28,593 nucleotides of DNA. Source: an uncultured Spartobacteria bacterium (GTDB lineage: Bacteria > Verrucomicrobiota > Verrucomicrobiia > Chthoniobacterales > Terrimicrobiaceae). The notes under the pieces are model-generated. The model saw only the letters and a list, made by a program, of their open reading frames with translations. It was not told the origin of the DNA and made no database searches. Shown piece after piece: positions 1 to 8,620 of the stretch. How positions within the stretch are numbered: the first letter of the stretch is position 1; each line of letters opens with the position of its first letter. Made by a program: the position numbers and the translations under genes. The stretch is from contig CALCJD010000005.1 of assembly GCA_937960895.1 (NCBI GenBank), positions 1 through 28,593 on the forward strand. The letters are read 5' to 3'.

Positions 1-651
1 GTGTTTCCGGGCGATGTCCCTCATGTTCAGGGGCTCGGCGGCGTGCCCGGAAAAATAACGCTCCACTTCGCCGACGATCCGTTCGGTTCGGGTGCGGAAG
101 GGACGGGCCGACGTTCCCCGCTGGCAAATGGCGAGTGCCCGCAATGCCACGCCGACGAGTTCGGGTTCAAAGCCGCGGGAGGGTTCGCGAAGATGCCGGT
201 GGATGAGGGCGAGTTGATCGTCGAGTCCGGCGGCCAGCACGCCCCGGGCCACGACCGCGCGGGGGGAAAGATCGCCCGAGGCCAGCAGCGCATCCACGAC
301 CGGCCCCAGCATTTCCACCCAGCTCTCGGTCCAACCGGTGCCGGAATCCGGGCGGTAACGGTGCCAGACCCCGGGAAGAAGCAAAAACGCCGTGCCCCCG
401 CCGATGCGGTGTTTGCCTCCGGTGCGGGTTTCCAGCCAGCCGCGTCCCGCGGTGATCAACACGATCTGCAGCGCGTCCAGAACCCGTCCCTTGCTCCACT
501 CCAGACGGTGATCCTCCGGATGGCGGGCCGGTGGATAGGGACTTCCCGGCGGGACCCGGGTGAAACCCGCCGCGGTGATTTGCAATCCCCACGCGTCGCG
601 GCCGGGCGTTCGCGGGATGTAACGGAAATAATCGGCGACGGACAGGGGCAT
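1..651 (-). CDS. AraC-family transcriptional regulator, N-terminal part (cut by window edge)
   Basis: Reading the minus strand from the ATG at 651 gives 217 uninterrupted codons up to the left edge, so the C-terminus is missing. The N-terminal part has the cupin-like effector-binding layout of AraC sugar regulators: an early DAWGLQITAAGF segment, then ALQIVLITAGRGWLET, GGGTAFLLLPGVWHRYRP and GWTESWVEMLGP. Near the edge, ERIVGEVERYFSG...LNMRDIARKH matches the start of the first helix-turn-helix of the AraC DNA-binding domain; the rest of the HTH pair lies outside. The gene diverges from the isomerase-ThuA-esterase cluster with about 64 bp between starts, which suggests it controls that cluster in response to a sugar. 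The ligand cannot be told from the sequence. Family assignment is firm; the regulated target is inferred. Confidence 0.85.
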   Translation of the reverse strand, partial: MPLSVADYFRYIPRTPGRDAWGLQITAAGFTRVPPGSPYPPARHPEDHRLEWSKGRVLDALQIVLITAGRGWLETRTGGKHRIGGGTAFLLLPGVWHRYRPDSGTGWTESWVEMLGPVVDALLASGDLSPRAVVARGVLAAGLDDQLALIHRHLREPSRGFEPELVGVALRALAICQRGTSARPFRTRTERIVGEVERYFSGHAAEPLNMRDIARKH

Positions 652-715
652 TTTTTGTATGAAAATGATCATCCATCGCATTCCGTCTGGCAAGGGGGGA
701 GCGTATGGGTCGGAC
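652..715. promoter_or_regulatory. Divergent control region between the AraC regulator and the sugar cluster
   Basis: This 64-bp gap separates the divergent starts at 651 and 716. It contains the 8-bp palindrome ATGATCAT at 665-672 and a G-rich run (GGGGGGA, 694-700) that may be the ribosome binding site of the isomerase, although about 15 nt from the ATG is long. No clear -35/-10 pair is visible, as would be expected for an activator-dependent promoter. Its role as operator is inferred from layout only. Confidence 0.35.
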
Positions 716-2146
716 ATGACTCCCTCCCCACTGCGCATCGGTCTTTTTGGCATCGGACTCGACACCTACTGGCCCCAGTTTTCCGGTTTGAAGGAACGGC
801 TGGAAGGATACGTGGAACGGCTCGCCGGGAAAATCGCCCGCCCGGGCGTGGAAATCGTCAACGCGGGCCTGGTGGACAATGCGGATCGCGCCCAGGCTGT
901 GGGCCGGCAGTTCCGGCACGAGGACGTTGACCTCATTTTTTTATATGTCACCACCTACGCGCTGTCGTCCACGGTCCTTCCGGTGGTCCGTCGCGCGGGG
1001 GTGCCGGTCATTGTGCTGAACCTGGCGCCCGAACCGGCCATCGACTACGCCCGGTTTAATGCGCTGGGGGATCGGACCCGCATGACGGGCGAGTGGCTGG
1101 CGTATTGTTCCGCCTGTCCGGTTCCGGAGATCGCGAACGTTCTTCAGCGTTCCGGCATTCCCTTTCATCAGGTGACCGGGGTGCTGGAGGACGATCCCGC
1201 ATGCTGGCGGGAAATCGACGACTGGATCGAGGCCGCCCGGGTGGCGGCGGGCATGAACGGGAACCGGCTCGGCCTGATGGGGCATTATTACAGCGGCATG
1301 CTGGACATTTACACCGACGTCACCCTCCAGTGCGCCACGTTCGGCACCCACGTCGAAATCCTCGAGGTGGACGAACTCGCGGCGCTTCGCCGGGAGGTGA
1401 CCCCGGAGCAGATCGCCACGCGACTGCGGGAATTCCAAAGCGTGTTTGATCTGCAAAAGGACTGCCCGCCGGAGGATCTGGAGGAGGCCGCCAGGACGGC
1501 CGTCGCCCTCGACCGACTGGTCGGCGAATACCGGCTGGGCGCGATGGCTTATTATTACAAGGGCACCGGCGTTCCGGACAACGAAACCACCCTCGCGTCG
1601 ATCATTCTCGGGACGTCACAGCTCACCGCGCGCGGTGTGCCGGTGGCGGGGGAATACGAGGTGAAAAACGTCCAGGCCATGAAAATCATGGACCTCTTCG
1701 GCGCGGGCGGTTCGTTCACGGAATATTACGCCATGGATTTTGCGGAGGACGTTGTGCTCATGGGGCACGACGGACCGGGACACATCGCCATCGCCGAGGG
1801 ACGTCCCAAGGTGCGGCCTCTCCAAGTCTATCACGGGAAGGTCGGACGCGGAGTGTCGATCGAAATGAGGGTCAAGCACGGTCCGGTGACGCTGCTTTCC
1901 GTGGTGGAACGCAGCGGCGGAAAACTCGCCCTGCTCCATGCCGAGGCGGAGTCGGTGCCGGGGGCGATTCTTGAGATCGGCAATACCAACAGCCGGTACC
2001 GCTTTTCCTGTGGAGCTCGCGAATTCGTCAATCGCTGGAACGCGGCGGGACCCGCCCATCACTGCGCGGTCGGCGTCGGGCACATTGCCCACAAAATCGG
2101 GAAACTGGGACGGCTTCTGGGATTGGAAACGATCCGGATTTGTTGA
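716..2146 (+). CDS. L-fucose/L-arabinose isomerase family protein
   Basis: This 476-residue protein begins MTPSPLRIGLFGIGLDTYWPQF and shows the layout of the AraA/FucI-like isomerase superfamily. It has an N-terminal Rossmann-like part (VDLIFLYVTTYALSSTVLPVVRRAGVPVIVLNLAP written in pieces: VDLIFLYVTTYAL, VPVIVLNLAP), a middle part with GLMGHYYSGMLDIYTD, and a C-terminal part with AMAYYYKG, FTEYYAMDF, VLMGHDGPGH and CAVGVGHIAHK. These enzymes interconvert aldoses and ketoses using a divalent metal held by acidic and histidine residues. An in-frame ATG at 659 exists but would leave only 7 bp to the divergent regulator, so 716 is preferred. It heads a cluster with ThuA and an SGNH esterase, consistent with sugar breakdown. 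The exact sugar is not known; members of this subgroup are often annotated only as isomerase-like. Confidence 0.8.
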   Translation: MTPSPLRIGLFGIGLDTYWPQFSGLKERLEGYVERLAGKIARPGVEIVNAGLVDNADRAQAVGRQFRHEDVDLIFLYVTTYALSSTVLPVVRRAGVPVIVLNLAPEPAIDYARFNALGDRTRMTGEWLAYCSACPVPEIANVLQRSGIPFHQVTGVLEDDPACWREIDDWIEAARVAAGMNGNRLGLMGHYYSGMLDIYTDVTLQCATFGTHVEILEVDELAALRREVTPEQIATRLREFQSVFDLQKDCPPEDLEEAARTAVALDRLVGEYRLGAMAYYYKGTGVPDNETTLASIILGTSQLTARGVPVAGEYEVKNVQAMKIMDLFGAGGSFTEYYAMDFAEDVVLMGHDGPGHIAIAEGRPKVRPLQVYHGKVGRGVSIEMRVKHGPVTLLSVVERSGGKLALLHAEAESVPGAILEIGNTNSRYRFSCGAREFVNRWNAAGPAHHCAVGVGHIAHKIGKLGRLLGLETIRIC

Positions 2147-2286
2147 GATCCTCCGGGTGGGAGCCTTCCCGCTTCGCCCCGTGAGGGGGGCTCATCCCGA
2201 CCGGACCATCCGGATCCCCCGGCGCGCCGGACCGGAAGGATCGTATTCCGGCGCGGAGGGAAATGCGTTAAGCAGGGCGGCACTTT

Positions 2287-2928
2287 ATGAAGAAGGTTTT
2301 GCTCATTGCGGGGGGATGGGACGGCCATCAGCCTGAAAGGATGGTTCGGTTTTTCGCCGAAGAACTGCAGAGACGCGGGCTGGCGATGCAGACGGAGGGT
2401 TCGCTTGAGATTCTCGCCGACGCCGACCGACTTGCCGAATTTTCCCTCATCTTTCCCTGCTGGACGATGGGACAGCTTTCCGAAGGGCAAAGCCGCGGAC
2501 TGCTGGCCGCGGTGCGCGGCGGCGTCGGTCTGGGCGGGGTTCACGGGGGAATGGGCGACGCCTTCCGGGGAAACACCGAATATGAGTGGATGGTCGGCGG
2601 CCATTTTGTCGGTCATCCCCATGTCGGCGCCTATTCGATCCAAATCCGGGACTTTGCCAGTCCCATCACCGCCGGACTTCCCGGCAGCTTTGCTTATGAG
2701 TCCGAACAGTATTACATGCTGGTGGACCCCGGCGTGCACGTCCTGGCGGACACCCAATACGTTCTGGAAGGCCGGCAGGTGACGATGCCCGTGGCGTGGA
2801 TCAAATCTTGGGGAAAAGGCCGGGTCTTTTATTGCTCGCTGGGCCACGCGCCGGAGGAATTTGTCAAATTCCCCGAAGCCACCCGGCTTGTTGTTCAGGG
2901 CTTGATCTGGGCGGCCGGGGTGTTTTGA
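2287..2928 (+). CDS. ThuA-domain protein
   Basis: This 213-residue protein has no signal peptide and spans one ThuA domain (class I glutamine amidotransferase-like fold). Recognisable parts are the start KKVLLIAGGWDGHQPERMV, the central GGVGLGGVHGGMGDAFRGNTEY written as GVGLGGVHGGMGDAF and NTEYEWMVGGHFVGHP, and the C-terminal PVAWIKSWGKGRVFYCSLGH. ThuA proteins are linked to trehalose and other sugar use in rhizobia, and ThuA domains are abundant in Verrucomicrobia and Planctomycetes sugar loci, but the biochemical reaction of this type is not established. It lies 140 bp after the isomerase and 73 bp before the esterase on the same strand, so an operon is likely. No strong ribosome binding site precedes the ATG. 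Family is firm; function is open. Confidence 0.88.
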   Translation: MKKVLLIAGGWDGHQPERMVRFFAEELQRRGLAMQTEGSLEILADADRLAEFSLIFPCWTMGQLSEGQSRGLLAAVRGGVGLGGVHGGMGDAFRGNTEYEWMVGGHFVGHPHVGAYSIQIRDFASPITAGLPGSFAYESEQYYMLVDPGVHVLADTQYVLEGRQVTMPVAWIKSWGKGRVFYCSLGHAPEEFVKFPEATRLVVQGLIWAAGVF

Positions 2929-3001
2929 TTCAAAAGCGGAGACGGTCCGGACACTTCCCGGTCCCTGTCCGGAACAACCTCCCACAATCTGCCGCTTTGC
3001 G

Positions 3002-4081
3002 ATGTCTGAAAATGCCAATGAGTTCAAAATCACCAAGATCGATCCGAACTTTGCTTCCGCGACGGTCGAAGGCGGGTTGACGTGGTGGGATGCCGGTCGT
3101 TTTCCGGTTCAGGGGCAGGCCTGGCCGTCCGAATCCGCCCGCTGGACCCGGTTGCCGGACCGGGTGGAAGAACGCGTGCGGCCGCCGGTCTGGATCTTGA
3201 GTCGTTGCAGCACGGGTCTGTACGTGGATTTTGAAACGGATTCACCGTCCCTGGCCGCGCGCTGGACGGTGGGGTTTGACAAACTGGCCATGCCCCACAT
3301 GCCGGCCACCGGGGTGAGCGGTCTGGATCTGTATGAGTGGATCGGGAACTCCTGGAGGTGGGCGGCGAACGGGCGGCCGGACGGGCCGGGCGGACAGAGT
3401 TTCGAAAAGGCTTTGTTTGAAAAGCGCGACCGCCGGACCCGGAAGTTCCGGCTCTATTTTCCGCTCTACAACTCCCTGGACCACCTGGAACTTGGTGTGG
3501 AATCCGGAAGTGAACTGCGTCCGCTGTCCGGAGACGGGCGCTTCGTCCTTGTTTATGGGACGTCGATTGTCCAGGGGGGCTGTGCCTCGCGCCCGGGAAT
3601 GGCGTATCCTGCGATTCTGGGGCGGGATCTCGCGCTCCCCGTGGTGAATCTGGGCTTTTCCGGAAATGCCCTGGCGGAAAAGGAAGTTGCCGAACTCCTG
3701 GCGGAGTTGCGGCCGCTTTGTCTGGTGGTGGATTGTCTGCCCAACGTCCCGGAGGAAGGATGTGAGGAGCGTCTTCGCACCTTCCTTACGGTGCTGGCGC
3801 AAAATGCGCGGGAAACGCGGCTCCTGTTTGTGGATTTCCCCGAATTGCCGAAAATGCCGAGCGACCCCGCTTATGCAAGGCGCATCCGGAATATCCGGCA
3901 GGCGGCCCGCTCGGCCTTTGAGGCGGTGCGCGGAGGATTGCCCTGGCACTGGCTGGAGGGAGATCGGCTCCTCGGAGACGACGGTGAAGCCACCGTCGAC
4001 GGAGTGCACCCCACCGATCTCGGCTTTCAACGCATGGCGGCAGAAATCGGACCGGCCCTGAAAAATATTCTGGGCTCCTGA
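3002..4081 (+). CDS. SGNH/GDSL-like esterase with GxDLY N-terminal domain
   Basis: This 359-residue protein has two parts. The N-terminal half is a beta-sandwich type domain carrying the GxDLY signature (SGLDLYEW at about 107-113), followed by an FRLYFPLYNSLDHLELGV strand segment. The C-terminal half is an SGNH hydrolase: the nucleophile block reads YGTSIVQGG with Ser188, NLGFSGN supplies the Gly and Asn oxyanion residues, and DGVHP (Asp333, His336) completes the triad. The GDSL block is GTSI here, which is usual for the GxDLY subgroup. Such enzymes remove acyl groups such as acetyl from carbohydrates. No signal peptide is visible, so it may act on imported sugars inside the cell. Third gene of the sugar cluster. 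The substrate is inferred, not shown. Confidence 0.85.
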   Translation: MSENANEFKITKIDPNFASATVEGGLTWWDAGRFPVQGQAWPSESARWTRLPDRVEERVRPPVWILSRCSTGLYVDFETDSPSLAARWTVGFDKLAMPHMPATGVSGLDLYEWIGNSWRWAANGRPDGPGGQSFEKALFEKRDRRTRKFRLYFPLYNSLDHLELGVESGSELRPLSGDGRFVLVYGTSIVQGGCASRPGMAYPAILGRDLALPVVNLGFSGNALAEKEVAELLAELRPLCLVVDCLPNVPEEGCEERLRTFLTVLAQNARETRLLFVDFPELPKMPSDPAYARRIRNIRQAARSAFEAVRGGLPWHWLEGDRLLGDDGEATVDGVHPTDLGFQRMAAEIGPALKNILGS

Positions 4082-4149
4082 TCATGGCCCTCAGATCGAG
4101 ACCGACGCACCCAACGAAGCCCTTGGGCCAGGCCATTTCCCTTTCCCTC

Positions 4150-4164
4150 CTCCGCTTAGCGGAG
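4150..4164 (+). terminator. Small hairpin after the sugar cluster
   Basis: CTCCGC and GCGGAG form a perfect 6-bp stem around a TTA loop, 68 bp after the esterase stop codon. There is no T-run behind it, so intrinsic termination is possible but not shown. Confidence 0.3.
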
Positions 4165-4175
4165 ATGGCGGATGG

Positions 4176-4286
4176 GCAGGGATTGCCTCGCGGGGCGAGG
4201 CTCCGCAAAAAGCGCTTCGCGCAGGAAGGATGGTCCCACGCTGTGGGACTGGCGGTCGAACCCTTTGACCGGGTTCAAATCCCTGC
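4176..4286. other. Multi-hairpin structured element, repeat copy 1
   Basis: An outer 9-bp inverted repeat, GCAGGGATT (4176-4184) and AATCCCTGC (4278-4286), encloses four successive hairpins. GCCTCG/CGAGGC lies at 4185-4201 and GCGC-TTC-GCGC at 4212-4222. GTCCCAC-GCT-GTGGGAC is at 4233-4249. CGGTCGAA-CCC-TTTGACCG is at 4253-4271, 8 bp with one wobble pair. The 3' side also reads GGGTTCAAATCCC, like a tRNA T arm. The whole can be drawn as a tRNA-like multibranch RNA on either strand. No anticodon-like loop is recognisable, so I do not call it a tRNA. Whether it is transcribed is unknown. Confidence 0.6.
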
Positions 4287-4351
4287 AGAGTGTACGAGTC
4301 GCCTCGGGCAGTGGCGTGAAGGCGAAATTTGCGCGGAAAACTGGCGGATGG

Positions 4352-4462
4352 GCAGGGATTGCCTCGCGGGGCGAGGCTCCGCAAAAAGCGCTTCGCGCAG
4401 GAAGGATGGTCCCACGCTGTGGGACTGGCGGTCGAACCCTTTGACCGGGTTCAAATCCCTGC
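4352..4462. other. Multi-hairpin structured element, repeat copy 2
   Basis: This is the identical second copy of the element at 4176-4286, shifted by 176 bp. It lies directly downstream of the tRNA-Ser 3' end in the direction of tRNA transcription, so a read-through transcript of the tRNA would carry it. Confidence 0.6.
4383..4398 (-). terminator. Candidate intrinsic terminator of the tRNA-Ser transcript
   Basis: On the minus strand GCGC-GAA-GCGC is followed directly by TTTTT. The 4-bp stem is short, though flanking bases may extend the structure. An identical copy lies at 4207-4222. These are the only hairpin-plus-T-run signals downstream of the tRNA, about 120 nt past its 3' end. Confidence 0.4.
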
Positions 4463-4517
4463 AGAGTGTACGAGTCGCCTCGGGCAGTGGCGTGAAGGCG
4501 AAATTTGCGCGGAAAAC

Positions 4518-4607
4518 TGGCGGATGGGCAGGGATTCGAACCCTGGGAGACGGTTAAGCCTCACACGCTTTCCAAGCGTGCGCAATCGACCACTCTGCCA
4601 CCCATCC
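4518..4607 (-). tRNA. tRNA-Ser (anticodon GGA)
   Basis: On the minus strand the 90-nt sequence starts GGATGGG and ends CCCATCC-G-CCA, giving a 7-bp acceptor stem with an encoded CCA. The anticodon arm is CACGC-TTGGAAA-GCGTG with GGA in the loop, so it reads UCC and UCU serine codons. The long variable arm expected of serine tRNAs is present, and the T arm reads CAGGG-TTCGAAT-CCCTG. The last 19 nt are repeated twice downstream as the start of the 176-bp tandem units. It lies 77 bp downstream of glnB on the same strand and has its own promoter candidate. Confidence 0.97.
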
Positions 4608-4622
4608 TTGAAAGGGTGGAGC

Positions 4623-4651
4623 TAGATAGCCTGAAATCCGGGGTTTGGCAA
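4623..4651 (-). promoter_or_regulatory. Sigma-70-like promoter for tRNA-Ser
   Basis: On the minus strand TTGCCA (4651-4646) and TATCTA (4628-4623) are separated by exactly 17 nt. The -10 box lies 15 nt before the tRNA 5' end, which predicts a leader of about 7 nt, typical of tRNA genes. The -35 box matches five of six consensus bases and the -10 three of six. Confidence 0.55.
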
Positions 4652-4684
4652 TACTTCTGAGGCGGATTCCTTGGCAGGTGGCTC

Positions 4685-5023
4685 TCAAACGGCCGCGTCG
4701 CCGACCTCGCCCGTCCGGATGCGGAGGGCGGATTCGACGGGAAGGATGAAGACCTTGCCGTCCCCGATTTTGCCGGTTTTGGCGGCCGCAATGATGAGAT
4801 CCCTGGCCTTGGCGACAACGTCGTCGCTCACCGCCAGCTCGATTTTCACCTTCGGGAGAAAATCCACGGTGTATTCACTGCCGCGATAGATTTCCGTATG
4901 GCCCTTCTGACGCCCGAACCCCTTCACCTCGGACACGGTCATTCCTTCAATGCCGGCTTCGGCAAGTGCGGCTTTCACCGCATCCAGACGGAAGGGTTTG
5001 ATGACGGCCTCGATTTTTTTCAT
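4685..5023 (-). CDS. glnB: Nitrogen regulatory protein P-II
   Basis: The 112-residue protein aligns by eye along its whole length with E. coli GlnB. It starts MKKIEAVIKPFRLDAVKAAL, continues with GMTVSEVKGFGRQKGH, has the T-loop TEIYRGSEYTVDFLPKVKIE with Tyr46 and Tyr51 (the uridylylation site), then KTGKIGDGKVF and the C-terminal RIRTGEVGDAA. P-II trimers sense ATP/ADP and 2-oxoglutarate and control nitrogen assimilation partners such as glutamine synthetase adenylylation and ammonium channels. A longer open frame extends upstream to 5470 but runs antisense to the next gene; the ATG at 5023 gives the canonical N-terminus. Neither glnA nor amtB is adjacent in this window. GlnB versus GlnK cannot be separated without amtB linkage. 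Confidence 0.96.
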   Translation of the reverse strand: MKKIEAVIKPFRLDAVKAALAEAGIEGMTVSEVKGFGRQKGHTEIYRGSEYTVDFLPKVKIELAVSDDVVAKARDLIIAAAKTGKIGDGKVFILPVESALRIRTGEVGDAAV

Positions 5024-5096
5024 GGCACCGTGAGGTTCCAAGCAAAACGCATGCCAGGCGGTTTTTGGCTTGGGAAAAAGGCCGATCCGGGGGAAA

Positions 5097-6544
5097 ATGG
5101 TGAAAATTGGACAGTTCCTTGCATTTCCCCCGGGCTTTGCTCTTGTTGTGCCAGTGAATGCGACCGTGCGCCAGAAGCTTCGTGAAGCGCGCGGACGGCT
5201 CGTTTGGAACCAATTCCTGCATGCCTCGGTGATCGCGCTTTGGGTGGGACTGACGGCGGCGGTCCTGTGGCGTTTGTGGGATCGGACGGGCTGGCTGGCG
5301 GCGTTGCCGTGGCTGGTGGGGGTTCCCCTGCTGGCCGCCGCGGTGGCGGCGGTGGTGCGCTGGCGTTCCTGGACCGACGTGGCCCGGGAGTTGGACCGTC
5401 GTCTGGGCACAAAGGATCGGTTCTTCACGGGATTGCGGGCGGCCGGGCCGTCGCCCTGGACCGACGCCATCCAGCGGGAGGTGGCGGACTATGCCGCCCG
5501 GATGCGCGTGCGCGAACACCTGCAACTGCCGGGTCCGGGCTGGCGGACGACGTGGCTTTTGCTGCCGCTGCTGGCGCTCAGTCTGGTGGAGGGCTGGCAT
5601 CACGTCCGCCTTGCCGAAAAGCACGCGGAAATCGCGGCGGCGCGTGAGATGCTGCAAAAGACCCGGGAGGCGGTGCCTCCGGACGATCGGGAACTGGCCC
5701 GGGCCGCAGAGGAACTGGAGGAGGTCGAAAATCGGTTGTCCGACGCGAAGGAACCGCTCCGGGAGGCGCTGCGGGCGCTGGCGGAGTTGGAGCGCAAGCT
5801 GGCGTCCGGTTCGGCGGCCGATGCCCTCACGGCGGCCGAGACGGCGGCGCTGGCCGATGCGTTGGCGGCCGAATCCCCGCAGCTGGCGGCGGAACTGCGT
5901 TCCGGCAACTCGGAGGCGGCCGGGGATAGCGTCGCCCAACTGGATCCCGCCGCCCTGGCCAGGGCGCTCGAGGAGGCGGCAAGGCATTTGGAAAACCGCC
6001 GGCTCGAGGAACTCTCCCGCGATCCGAACGCGCAGCAGCAACTGGGCACGATCCTTCGGATGTCCCCGGACGGGGGCTCCGGAAACCGGAAAAAGTTTCT
6101 CTCCGCCCTGAGGGACATCAAGCAGGGTAATGCCGGCGATCAGAAAAACCAAAGCGGGGAGGGCTCGTCCGAAGACGCCCTGCCCATGGACGCGCCCGAT
6201 GGCGGCGAGAAGCCGGACTCCGGCCTGGCCGACAATGCCCCTCCGGGAGGCCGTCCGGGCTCGGACCGTGATCTTGGCCGGGGTGGGGATCTGGACACCG
6301 CAGGGGAGTCAGACACGGACGATTCCCGGATCCAGGAGTTCATTGCGGGCCAGATGGGGGACGGGGCCTCGCTGGTGGAGATGTTGCGGGCGGCGGGCGG
6401 GGACGATCCCCGCGCGCGCCGCGCCTGGAAATCCGCCTGGCAGGCCGCGGCGCCGGCGGCCCTGGATGCCGTCGCCCGCGAGGAAATTCCCCCCGGTTCC
6501 CGGCTCATGGTGAAACGCTACTTTGAAGCCATCCGGCCGAAAGA

Positions 6545-6548
<4 letters not shown>
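5097..6548 (+). CDS. Membrane-anchored coiled-coil protein coupled to MoxR
   Basis: About 483 residues of unrecognised family, loosely like the DUF4175-type membrane proteins found beside MoxR ATPases. The N-terminal part has membrane segments (ASVIALWVGLTAAVLW, then LPWLVGVPLLAAAVAAVV), followed by WTDVARELDRRLGTKDRFFTGL. Another hydrophobic stretch (TWLLLPLLALSLVEG) precedes a long Ala/Glu/Leu/Arg-rich coiled coil of about 150 residues. A Gly/Asp-rich disordered stretch follows, then a compact C-terminal domain ending EIPPGSRLMVKRYFEAIRP. The start is uncertain: ATG 5097 and GTG 5100 follow a GGGGGA motif, while GTG 5154 would begin just before the conserved-looking VRQKLREARGRL. The stop overlaps the MoxR start (ATGA), so they are probably translated together. 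It may be a substrate or membrane partner of MoxR; this is inferred. Confidence 0.7.
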
Positions 6549-7537
<989 letters not shown>

Positions 7538-7560
7538 CCGCAGGGAACCGTGGGCGGGGG

Positions 7561-7576
7561 GCGGGTTTTGCCCCGC
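7561..7576. terminator. Hairpin between convergent moxR and M23 peptidase genes
   Basis: GCGGG-TTTTGC-CCCGC forms a 5-bp GC stem midway in the 60-bp gap between two convergent stop codons. It could terminate both ways, but it has no proper T-run on either strand. Confidence 0.35.
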
Positions 7577-7597
7577 GTCAACACCGGAAGGGACCGC

Positions 7598-8620
7598 TCA
7601 ATCCGGCCAGGTCAGCAGGCGGGCAAACCGTTTTCCCGAATCGGTGAGCTGGGGGCCGGACGGGGTGGCGACAACGAGGTTTTTGGTGGTGATGGAGGCC
7701 GGGTGGACGGTGTCGCGCATCCAGGTGGCGACGGGCTCAGACACCGGCGTGCGGGAGGCTTCGATTTTCAGCGGAGCGCCGTGGCGGTTGAAGGTGATGG
7801 TCCAGGCGGGCGGGTTGGCGACGTCACCCGGGGCCACCAGCCAGGGATAATTGCGGACGAGCGAAAAATTCCTGCTGTTGGGCACCGTGATCTTGAAGGC
7901 GGGTTCGTGGGTGGCGATGGCCTCGGAAAAGCGCAGGTTCGGATTGGCGTGCGCGTCGACCAGAAGCCGGGCCGGATCGACCCCGACGAGGTTCAGGCCG
8001 TTGAAATTGCCGTGCCGGTTGGGATGGCTCGGAAACACCGCCTGGTGCCAGCCGTCGAAATTGTCGCTCAGGCGGAAACACACCTCGAAGTGCACATGTG
8101 AGCGCGGACGGTCGATGCCCACGCCGGTGAAGCCCATGACACCGATGGGCTGGCCCTGGCGGACGGTCTGACCCGGTTCCACCGAGATGCGGGAGAGGTG
8201 GGCGTAGAGGGTGTACACGGGCGAGCCGTCCCAGATGTGCTCGATCACCACATAGCGGCCGTAGTTGGACGCCCCGGCCTCGCGGTTGACATGCACCACC
8301 TTGCCGCTGGCGGCGGCCCGCACTTCATCCAGCGGATTGCCGGAGGCGTCGCGTCGCACCGGCGCGATGTCGATGCCCTCGTGCAGGTGGGTGTAAATAA
8401 TCTGGCCGCGGTAACGCTGGGGTCCGCGCACATAACCGAACTGTCCCCCCTGCCAGGGCCGGGATTTCCGGCCCTCGAAATTCCGCTCCACGTACATGAA
8501 AAAATCCTCCGGACGGCCTTCCAGCAGGGCGCGGTTGTCGGTGGGAAAATCGACGAGCCGTTCGGCGCGGGCCAGGGCGGTCGCGAACAGGGCGGCGAGG
8601 AGGGCAAACCGGAGAATCAC
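7598..8620 (-). CDS. Secreted M23-family metallopeptidase (LytM/lysostaphin-type)
   Basis: The 340-residue protein starts at GTG 8620 with a signal peptide (VILRFALLAALFATALARA, cleaved before ERLVDF). The M23 domain has zinc ligands in THLHEGIDIAP (His80, Asp84) and SHVHFEV (His177), with catalytic His141 in TLYAHLSRIS and His175. The middle shows the biotin-carrier-like turns AAASGKVVHV and GQPIGVMGFTG. M23 enzymes cut peptide cross-links of the cell wall or other secreted peptides. About 150 further residues follow the domain and resemble nothing I recognise. The GTG overlaps the stop of the upstream gene (GTGA), and an AAGGA motif precedes it with good spacing, so this start is preferred although the open frame continues upstream. 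Probably periplasmic. Confidence 0.88.
   Translation of the reverse strand: MILRFALLAALFATALARAERLVDFPTDNRALLEGRPEDFFMYVERNFEGRKSRPWQGGQFGYVRGPQRYRGQIIYTHLHEGIDIAPVRRDASGNPLDEVRAAASGKVVHVNREAGASNYGRYVVIEHIWDGSPVYTLYAHLSRISVEPGQTVRQGQPIGVMGFTGVGIDRPRSHVHFEVCFRLSDNFDGWHQAVFPSHPNRHGNFNGLNLVGVDPARLLVDAHANPNLRFSEAIATHEPAFKITVPNSRNFSLVRNYPWLVAPGDVANPPAWTITFNRHGAPLKIEASRTPVSEPVATWMRDTVHPASITTKNLVVATPSGPQLTDSGKRFARLLTWPD

Larger units (their letters stand above)
4166..4536. repeat. 176-bp tandem direct repeat, two full copies plus 19-bp third start inside tRNA-Ser
   Basis: Copy 1 is 4166-4341 and copy 2 is 4342-4517; reading them side by side I find no difference. A third copy begins at 4518 but agrees only for 19 bp, to 4536. 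Those 19 bp are the 3' end of the tRNA-Ser gene on the minus strand (end of the T arm, acceptor strand and CCA). Each unit is therefore the tRNA 3' end plus about 157 bp. This pattern fits either unequal recombination or repeated insertion at a tRNA 3' end, a common integrase attachment site. No integrase gene is in the window. Open frames across the repeat (for example 4084-4557) look like chance frames. Confidence 0.9.

Noticed and set aside
4176..4286. A second complete tRNA gene (such as tRNA-Sec) on the plus strand.
   Set aside because: The outer stem and T-arm-like motif are there, but no proper anticodon arm or TCA loop and no D-arm consensus could be found.
4084..4557. Open frame of 157 codons (and overlapping ones) across the tandem repeat, with a GWAGIRTLGDG-like end.
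   Set aside because: It is a chance frame through the duplicated tRNA-derived DNA; the repeat keeps frames open, and the end is translated tRNA sequence.
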